A stretch of DNA of 64,000 nt from NCBI GenBank assembly GCA_023151115.1, contig JAKLJP010000033.1:1-64000 (forward strand), read 5' to 3'. The notes under the pieces are model-generated. The model was not told the origin of the DNA. It worked only from the letters and a program-made list of their open reading frames with translations, and searched no databases. Positions 58,251-64,000 of the stretch are shown here, piece by piece; within the stretch, counting starts at the first letter, position 1, and the number at the start of each line of letters is the position of its first letter. Origin of the DNA: Anaerolineae bacterium. GTDB lineage: Bacteria; Chloroflexota; Anaerolineae; 4572-78; J111. Made by a program: the position numbers and the translations under genes.

Positions 58251-58757
58251 CTATCGCTCTTCCTCCAGTACTTCGCTTTGTTCGGATACATTTTCTTTAT
58301 TGGTGGGACGGGTTTGGGTTTCTCGCACCTGGCGCAGACCGTTGCGCACGGTAGTGAGGGTTTTCATGAGCTGCTCTTCCAGTTCGCTCAACTGGTCAAT
58401 AATATATTCATCTGCATCGGCAATAATTTCTTGAGCCTGCCGGTGGGCATCGGCCTCAATTTCCTGCGCCCGTTCCTGGGCGTAGATGACCAACTCATGG
58501 TCGTTGGCCATGGATTTGGCTTTTTCGCGGGCCATTTCCAACAGCCGGTTCGCCTCTTCTTGGGCCTGTAACAGGGTGCGGTCTCGCTCAGCCTCGGTTC
58601 GCTTGGCTAACTTCACCTCTTCGGGGATGGAGATGCGCATCTGGTCAATAATGTCTAAAAAAGCATCTTCCTGGACAATGACATTAGAGGTAAACGGTAA
58701 ATGAAAGCTCTCCGTTACCAACGATTCAAGTCGGTCTATGAGGTGAAGAATATCCAT
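58251..58757 (-). CDS. coiled-coil protein, DivIVA/AtpF-like helix
   Basis: The 168-aa protein has a short globular start (LIDRLESLVTESFHLPF) and then a long charged helix (AQEEANRLLEMAREKAKSMA through EIEADAHRQAQEIIADADEY). The pattern recalls DivIVA C-termini and ATP synthase b subunits but has no membrane anchor. It is conserved in place between coaD and yceD in related genomes as far as I recall. Role unknown. Confidence 0.75.
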   Translation of the reverse strand: MDILHLIDRLESLVTESFHLPFTSNVIVQEDAFLDIIDQMRISIPEEVKLAKRTEAERDRTLLQAQEEANRLLEMAREKAKSMANDHELVIYAQERAQEIEADAHRQAQEIIADADEYIIDQLSELEEQLMKTLTTVRNGLRQVRETQTRPTNKENVSEQSEVLEEER

Positions 58758-58812
58758 GACACCACCTTTAGCATGAAGTCAACTTCAATTATCAATGGAT
58801 ACCCGATAATTG

Positions 58813-59337
58813 TCAATCTCGCACCGACACAATTTTGATGCGATTGCTGCCATCCTGGTCATTTTTGGCTTTTTGGAGCAGCGCCTCAACCACGCCGGCC
58901 GGAGCCATATCTTGGATACTGCCGCCATTTAAAGCAATCTCGCGCAGGACACTGGAACTTAGAAAGGAATATTCCTGGCTGGCCATCAAACAAACGGTAT
59001 CAATATCCGGCTCGAGCTGGTGGTTAGCCAGCGAGAGTTGCAACTCCCATTCAAAATCCGACAGCGCCCGCAAACCACGGACAATATAACCAGCCCCCTG
59101 TTCTTTGGCAAAATTTACGGTCAACCCGCTGTAACTCTTAACCTCGACATTGCTTAGATGGGCCAGGGCCTCCCGGCTCATCGCCAACCGCTCTTCAATG
59201 GAAAAAAGCAAACTTTTCATAGGGCGGTCATACACCCCCACAATCAGCTCATCAAATAACTGGGCGGCGCGGGCCGCGATATCAATGTGACCGTTGGTAA
59301 TGGGGTCAAATGTAGCAGGATAGATAGCTCGACGCAT
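58813..59337 (-). CDS. coaD: phosphopantetheine adenylyltransferase CoaD
   Basis: The 174-aa protein has the nucleotidyltransferase motifs YPATFDPITNGHIDIA (T/HxGH variant) and the downstream SEEYSFLSSS-like QEYSFLSSSVLREIA. It makes dephospho-CoA. Its ATG overlaps the recG stop (TAATG). A C-terminal extension of about 15 residues goes beyond the typical 160. Confidence 0.95.
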   Translation of the reverse strand: MRRAIYPATFDPITNGHIDIAARAAQLFDELIVGVYDRPMKSLLFSIEERLAMSREALAHLSNVEVKSYSGLTVNFAKEQGAGYIVRGLRALSDFEWELQLSLANHQLEPDIDTVCLMASQEYSFLSSSVLREIALNGGSIQDMAPAGVVEALLQKAKNDQDGSNRIKIVSVRD

Positions 59338-61916
59338 TAATTTAAGTCACTCCGTGGACTCCAAAAATTAGTCAACTGCCGGGCCAGCAGCCGGTTGTGG
59401 GGACTATCCAAACTGGGATCTTTTTCAAAAATCAGGCTGGCTTCCTGGCGGGCCAGTTCCAACAGCTTGGTATCACTTAACTTGACCAGCTTCAAATCCG
59501 GCAGACCGCTCTGGCGCGTACCAAAAAACTCGCCGGGGCCGCGCAGTTGCAAATCCTGCTCGGCCAATTCAAACCCGTTGCTGGTCCGTTCGATGACGGC
59601 CAGGCGCTGTTCGGCTTCCGCCGAGGCGTTATCGGCCAAAAGCAAGCAGTAGCTCTGATGCTCCCCCCGGCCCACCCGCCCCCGAAATTGGTGCAGTTGA
59701 GCCAGGCCAAAACGGTTGGCCCCTTCCACCAAAATAACCGTAGCATTGGGCACGTCAATGCCCACCTCGACCACCGAAGTTGAAACCAGAATGTGCATTT
59801 CCCGGTCACGGAAGGCAGCCATGACCCTCTCTTTTTCCTCGGCTTTCATCCGTCCGTGCAGCAGCCCCAATTTTAGCTTGGGGAAGATTTGGCTTTGCAG
59901 CCGCTTGTGTTCCTCCACCGCCGACTTGGCTTCGGTTTTCTCCGATTCTTCAACCAGCGGGCAGATGATAAAAGCCTGCCGCCCCTTTTCTATTTGGGCT
60001 TGAATAAAGCTGTAGGCCCGTTCCCGCTCGCGCGGGGTCAGCCAGCGGGTTTCGATAATCTGGCGGCCCGGCGGCATCTCGTCAATGATAGACAGATCCA
60101 AATCACCGTACATGGTCAGGGCTAATGTGCGCGGAATGGGCGTGGCAGTCATCACCAGCATGTGCGGATTAAAACCCTTTTCCCGCAGCGCCGCCCGCTG
60201 TTCAACCCCAAAACGATGCTGCTCGTCAATCACCGCCAGCCGCAAACTTTTGAGTTCGACATCGCCCTGGATGATGGCGTGCGTGCCCACCAAGATATCA
60301 ACCTGGCCGTTGGCCAACCCATCGAGCAGTTCTTTGCGCTCGGCGGCCGGCGTGCTGCCGGTCAACAACCGAATTTGGAAAGGTCGCCCCAATGCCTCAG
60401 CAATGGAAGTTAACAGGCGGCTCATCCCCTGAAAATGCTGCTCGGCCAAAATTTCGGTGGGGGCTAAGATGGCCGCCTGGCCACCGTCGAGCACCGTTAG
60501 CACCATCGCCGCCAGCGCCACCACCGTTTTGCCGGAACCAACATCCCCTTGCAGCAGGCGGCTCATAGGCGTCTCTCGCCGCAGGTCGGCCACAATTTCA
60601 TCCAACGCTTTGCGCTGCGCCGAAGTTAACTGATAAGGCAGGGCCTGGAGCAGGCGTTCCACCACCTCGGCATTGATATTGACCGGCCGCCCTTGCTGCG
60701 CCTGCCATGCCCGCCGCTGGCGCAGTACGCCTAATTGGATAAGCAGCAGTTCATCAAAGGCTAGACGGCGGCGGGCAGCCTCCAGCTTGCCCCAATCGTC
60801 AGGGAAGTGTATCTGGCGGATGGCTTCGTCGAGCGGCAGCATGCCCAACCGCTGGCGCGACTCCTCCGGCAAATAATCGGGCAAACGGCGGGTCCAGTAA
60901 TCAACCGTCGCTTTAATCTGGTTGCGCAGCCACTTGATGGTAATCCCTTCGGTTAGGGGGTAGACCGGCACCAGCCGCCCGGTGTGGATCATATTTTTGT
61001 CCAACTCTTCCCACTCCGGCGATTGAAACGTCAGGCGGCCCAGGTATTCGTCCACCTTACCGCTGATAACAAGCTGCAACCCAGGGGTCAATTTTTGGGC
61101 CAGCCAGGGTTGGTTGAACCAGGTGACTTCAATGGTGGCTGTACCGTCGGATAGGGTTGTGGTGACAATGGAGCGCCCATTGCGGGTGTCGCGCTGGCGG
61201 GTTTCCCAAACCTGGGCAATAATGGTCACTTCTTCGCCGAATTGAAGCTGGTTAATAGGCTTCAAGGTCCGGTAATCATCGTAGCGGCGGGGATAAAGGC
61301 TCAAAAAATCGCCAATGGTACGGACCCCCAGATTGGCTAATTTTTTAGCCATAGCTTCTTTGATGCCCGGCAGTTTTGTCACCGAGGAGTCCAGCCCGGC
61401 GTTGCTCAAATCCGGCTGCGCTTCCCTGGGCAGGTGGGGCGCAGGCGGCGGCGAGGGTCTGGGAGAAACCGGTGGTCTGGGACTGGGTGGGGGAGGGTCA
61501 GGTGTTGGTAGTGCCGGCTCAGGCCCCACCTCCACTCCCACCGGGGCTGACTCAGGGGCAGTTTCCGCTTGAGCTGGCTCGATGGGGGAGGGGGGAGGGG
61601 GTGGCTGGAGGGGAGCGGCCGGCGCTTCTCTTTCTCTAGAAACATTGGAGCCGCCGCCCGCTTTGTGCAATTTAACCAACAGCCGGTGAATAAAATGAGG
61701 CCGGTCGGCTTCGGCAACCTCGGAGTAGCGGGCCAAATCCTGGACCATCTCATTAATCAGGGCACGCTGCTCATCCGTAGTCGCTTCCTGGAGGGCTTCA
61801 TTCCCCCAAGTCGAGGCCAGTTTTTCCAGCCCGCCAAAGACCGCTTTATTTTTATAACCCAGTCTCTTTTCCTGGGTCAACATTCGACTCAATTTATCAA
61901 AACTAGACAAAACCAT
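59337..61916 (-). CDS. recG: ATP-dependent DNA helicase RecG
   Basis: The 859-aa superfamily 2 helicase has the wedge/OB domain, then motifs I GDVGSGKT, II IDEQHRFG, III MTATPIPRTL and VI QFRGRVGRG. It remodels stalled replication forks. An N-terminal extension of about 180 residues has a helical block and a Pro-rich linker (about 95-165), before a helix-hairpin-helix LPGIKEAMAKKLANLGVRTI. Confidence 0.95.
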   Translation of the reverse strand: MVLSSFDKLSRMLTQEKRLGYKNKAVFGGLEKLASTWGNEALQEATTDEQRALINEMVQDLARYSEVAEADRPHFIHRLLVKLHKAGGGSNVSREREAPAAPLQPPPPPSPIEPAQAETAPESAPVGVEVGPEPALPTPDPPPPSPRPPVSPRPSPPPAPHLPREAQPDLSNAGLDSSVTKLPGIKEAMAKKLANLGVRTIGDFLSLYPRRYDDYRTLKPINQLQFGEEVTIIAQVWETRQRDTRNGRSIVTTTLSDGTATIEVTWFNQPWLAQKLTPGLQLVISGKVDEYLGRLTFQSPEWEELDKNMIHTGRLVPVYPLTEGITIKWLRNQIKATVDYWTRRLPDYLPEESRQRLGMLPLDEAIRQIHFPDDWGKLEAARRRLAFDELLLIQLGVLRQRRAWQAQQGRPVNINAEVVERLLQALPYQLTSAQRKALDEIVADLRRETPMSRLLQGDVGSGKTVVALAAMVLTVLDGGQAAILAPTEILAEQHFQGMSRLLTSIAEALGRPFQIRLLTGSTPAAERKELLDGLANGQVDILVGTHAIIQGDVELKSLRLAVIDEQHRFGVEQRAALREKGFNPHMLVMTATPIPRTLALTMYGDLDLSIIDEMPPGRQIIETRWLTPRERERAYSFIQAQIEKGRQAFIICPLVEESEKTEAKSAVEEHKRLQSQIFPKLKLGLLHGRMKAEEKERVMAAFRDREMHILVSTSVVEVGIDVPNATVILVEGANRFGLAQLHQFRGRVGRGEHQSYCLLLADNASAEAEQRLAVIERTSNGFELAEQDLQLRGPGEFFGTRQSGLPDLKLVKLSDTKLLELARQEASLIFEKDPSLDSPHNRLLARQLTNFWSPRSDLN

Positions 61917-61917
61917 A

Positions 61918-61951
61918 CGATTTTAGATTTTGGATTTTAGATTTACGATTT
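61918..61951. repeat. (GATTTTAGATTTTGG) tandem words
   Basis: Five GATTTTA/GATTTTG words lie just upstream of recG. They match the words in 53359-53415 and, inside ccoI, 14707-14741. Confidence 0.8.
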
Positions 61952-61952
61952 G

Positions 61953-62052
61953 TACTACTCAGGTGTCATTGCGAGCGAAGCGAAGCATCCCCCAGTTGCG
62001 ATATACAGATTGCTTCGGCCTACGGCCTCGCAATGACATGGGTTGAGTAGTT
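61953..62052. repeat. palindromic repeat, family B copy 2, with family A ends
   Basis: The outer ends TACTACTCAGG and TGAGTAGTTA match family A; the inner arms GTCATTGCGAGCGAAG and GGCCTCGCAATGACAT match family B copy 1. Confidence 0.88.
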
Positions 62053-62067
62053 ATCACCATTCACCAT

Positions 62068-62925
62068 TCAAAAGGTCATGCCTTCATACACCACAATGCC
62101 CATGGCATTGGGGCCAACGCGGGTAGCCAGGTCAGGGCCGTATTGAATGATAGGAAAGCGCAGGTTGGGGAAACTCTGTTCCAGCCGTTCTTGCAGGGTG
62201 CGGGCTTCCTTGTCAGGCTGTTTATGGGGTTGAATAATAGCAGTTTGCTCCAAATTATCAAATTCGGCTACAAATTCAAACAGCTTCTCAATGGCCTTTT
62301 CGGTGGTGCGGACCTTTTCCAGGGGAATGATGTCGCCGTCTTCCATAAACAGGATCGGCTTGATATTCAACATCGAGCCGAGGATAGCCTGCGCTTTGCC
62401 GATGCGCCCACTGCGCTCCAAATAGTCCATTGTTTCGACATAAAACACCAGGTAAATATGCGGAATCATGCCCCGCACCAGGCGCACAATATCATCCAGC
62501 GACGCGCCCTCATTGGCGGCCCGGGCCGCAGCTTTGACCAAAATACCTAACCCGACGGAGGTGGTCATCGAATCAACCAGCTCGATGGAGCAGCGGCCCA
62601 GCAGGCTTTCCGCGCCCATGCGGGCCTGCTGCAAGGTTTTGCTCAGGTGGCTGGAAATGTGGATGGAGAGCATTTGGTCAGTTTGTTTGTGCAGTTTGCT
62701 GTAAAGTTCCTCAAACACGGCCGGGTCGGGCGGCAGGCTGGCCGGATAGGGCGCGCCGTAATTCAAACGGCGGAACAACTCATCCGAGTCAATGTTGATC
62801 CCTTCTGAAAACCGGTCGTGGCCCAATTGAATGGTCAGAGGGATAACGTGAATGCCTAATTTTTCGGCTTCCCCCGGTTCAAAATAAGCAGTACTATCGG
62901 TGACAATGGCAACTTTTCGTAACAA
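62068..62925 (-). CDS. DegV family fatty-acid-binding protein
   Basis: The 285-aa protein has TDSTAYF at the start, the fatty-acid pocket phrase SIHISSHLSKTLQQA and the C-terminal GPDLATRVGPNAMGIVVYEG. DegV/FakB proteins present fatty acids to FakA. The FakA-like gene lies 8 nt upstream, so this is a FakA/FakB pair. Confidence 0.92.
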   Translation of the reverse strand: MLRKVAIVTDSTAYFEPGEAEKLGIHVIPLTIQLGHDRFSEGINIDSDELFRRLNYGAPYPASLPPDPAVFEELYSKLHKQTDQMLSIHISSHLSKTLQQARMGAESLLGRCSIELVDSMTTSVGLGILVKAAARAANEGASLDDIVRLVRGMIPHIYLVFYVETMDYLERSGRIGKAQAILGSMLNIKPILFMEDGDIIPLEKVRTTEKAIEKLFEFVAEFDNLEQTAIIQPHKQPDKEARTLQERLEQSFPNLRFPIIQYGPDLATRVGPNAMGIVVYEGMTF

Positions 62926-62933
62926 CGTAGATC

Positions 62934-64000
62934 TTACTCCAATGAAATGATATAGTAGTAGTAAGGCTGGCCCCCATCATGAACTTCAACTTCCAGTTCA
63001 GGATAAAGCGCTTTAATTTTATCGGCCATTGCGCTGGCCTGGGCGGGATTACATTCCTGGCCGAAATAAAGGGTGATGACTTCGCAGTCGCCGGCTTCCA
63101 CCTTTTCCAACACATCCAGCGTCACTTTGTCGTAATCCCGGCCCACGCTGACCAACTCATCGTTGAGCAGGCCCATCACATCTCCCGATTTTATTTGGAA
63201 GCCGCTCAAAGTGGTATCACGCACCGCCCGCGTGATTTCCAACGTTTGCACCTGCTGGGCCGCGTCGAGCATACGCTCGGCATTGGCCGCCAGGTCGCTT
63301 TGATAATTCAGCGACAGCAGGGCGGCGATACCCTGCGGAATCGTTTTGGTGGGGATGACCCGCACATTTTTGGACGACAACTTTTGGGCCTGCTGCGCCG
63401 CCAGAATCACATTGGCGTTGTTTGGCAACAGCAAGACATCGTTGCCGTGAAACTTATCTATCGCCGCCAGCAGTTCCTCCGGGCTGGGATTCATAGTCTG
63501 CCCGCCGAGGACAATCTGGTTAGCGCCCAAACTCTGCAAAATATGGGCCAAGCCCTGGCTGGGGGCGACACAAACCGTACCGATACTGGTCATGCTGTCA
63601 CGCAGCCGGTCGGTCAACTGGCTGGGCAGCGACAGCGGCGGCACATGCGTTCCGCCGCCGCGTTCGCGGGCAAACTGGCGGGCCTGCAAGGCCATATTCT
63701 CCACCACCACATCGGTCAAAGGCCCCAGGCTGGCCCCATAGCTCAGCGGCATGCCGGGGTCGTGAACGTGAACATGCACCTTGACCAGATGCTCATCGCC
63801 CACCACCAAGGTTGACCAGCCCAGCCGGTCAATCTGTGCCCGAATTTCTTCAACGTTCAGCCGCTCGCCCTGGATGAGAAACTGGACATCATAGCCATAA
63901 GCAGCTTCGCCCAAATCCAATGTCGGCCGCCAATCGGTTGCAATCCCGCCGTCCGTCCGCTCCGGTGCAACCGGCTCGCCCCGCAGATAGCGCAAACTGC
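62934..64000 (-). CDS. FakA-like (DAK2/YloV) fatty acid kinase, C-terminal part
   Basis: At least 355 codons remain open to the window edge. What is seen covers the middle and C-terminal DegV-like domains (YGYDVQFLIQGERLNVEEIR, LVKVHVHVHDPG, NGNDVLLLPNN-like HGNDVLLLPNNANVI). The N-terminal DAK2 kinase domain lies outside. The DegV gene follows, as expected. Confidence 0.88.
   Translation of the reverse strand, partial: SLRYLRGEPVAPERTDGGIATDWRPTLDLGEAAYGYDVQFLIQGERLNVEEIRAQIDRLGWSTLVVGDEHLVKVHVHVHDPGMPLSYGASLGPLTDVVVENMALQARQFARERGGGTHVPPLSLPSQLTDRLRDSMTSIGTVCVAPSQGLAHILQSLGANQIVLGGQTMNPSPEELLAAIDKFHGNDVLLLPNNANVILAAQQAQKLSSKNVRVIPTKTIPQGIAALLSLNYQSDLAANAERMLDAAQQVQTLEITRAVRDTTLSGFQIKSGDVMGLLNDELVSVGRDYDKVTLDVLEKVEAGDCEVITLYFGQECNPAQASAMADKIKALYPELEVEVHDGGQPYYYYIISLE

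Noticed and set aside
4495..61951. Reading the short-word repeats as CRISPR arrays.
   Set aside because: The words are 7-10 bp, imperfect and directly joined, with no unique spacers and no cas genes.

Overview
The window reads as one contig segment of a Chloroflexota bacterium, most likely an Anaerolineae- or Caldilineae-type environmental genome. This is inferred from gene content: PAS/GAF hybrid kinases, HTH-NB-ARC/TPR regulators, a cbb3-type oxidase beside a CcoI-like copper ATPase, a Na+-pumping decarboxylase and many dispersed intergenic repeats. No rRNA, tRNA or CRISPR array was seen.

Layout. 1-4.4 kb: an IS end abutting a 5'-truncated hybrid histidine kinase, then a receiver-only protein and a DNA-binding-only winged-helix protein. 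4.6-8.4 kb (minus): a PEP/pyruvate-binding-domain protein, an FmdB zinc ribbon and an NrnA-type DHH phosphoesterase. 8.5-19.3 kb (minus): a respiratory block, read in transcription order as di-heme cytochrome c, CcoN, CcoO, two small membrane proteins, a SafE-like protein, CcoI, a MerE-like CPCHLP protein, three small membrane proteins, a CcoG-like polyferredoxin and an FGE-domain protein. 19.7-27 kb: amidase, nucleobase permease and a three-subunit xanthine-dehydrogenase-family molybdoenzyme. 27.4-34.1 kb: a DUF1269/coiled-coil protein, TerC, BioY and a Na+-translocating acyl-CoA decarboxylase (alpha, gamma, biotin carrier, beta). 34.4-37.8 kb: AAA ATPase, membrane protein, TPR protein, Nudix hydrolase. 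38-43.4 kb: large STAND/NB-ARC/TPR regulators around two tiny paralogous Cys-terminated peptide genes. 43.8-49.5 kb: small regulators, trans-3-hydroxy-L-proline dehydratase, a CGNR regulator, a secreted protein and a zinc alcohol dehydrogenase. 49.6-64 kb (minus): DUF952, cyclic 2,3-diphosphoglycerate synthetase-like protein, TatC/TatB, NusB, FabG, FabD, L32, [LamG protein, IS3 fragment, LVIVD fragment], YceD, coiled-coil protein, CoaD, RecG, DegV and the C-terminal part of a FakA-like protein.

Two patterns span the window. First, four places carry a CRP/FNR-like operator (GTGA-N6-TCAC) 22-23 nt before a -10-like hexamer, which puts the site centre near -41.5 as in class II activation. Three of them have a second site one or two helical turns (22-23 bp) upstream. 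They face the cbb3 operon, the ccoG-like gene, the nucleobase permease and the DUF1269/TerC genes, so one regulator may link respiration to nucleobase use. Second, the intergenic DNA is full of hairpins whose arms are degenerate 7-10 bp tandem words, plus two MITE-like palindrome families that share outer ends. Some of the same words sit in frame inside genes, for example twice in ccoI, and some supply stop codons.
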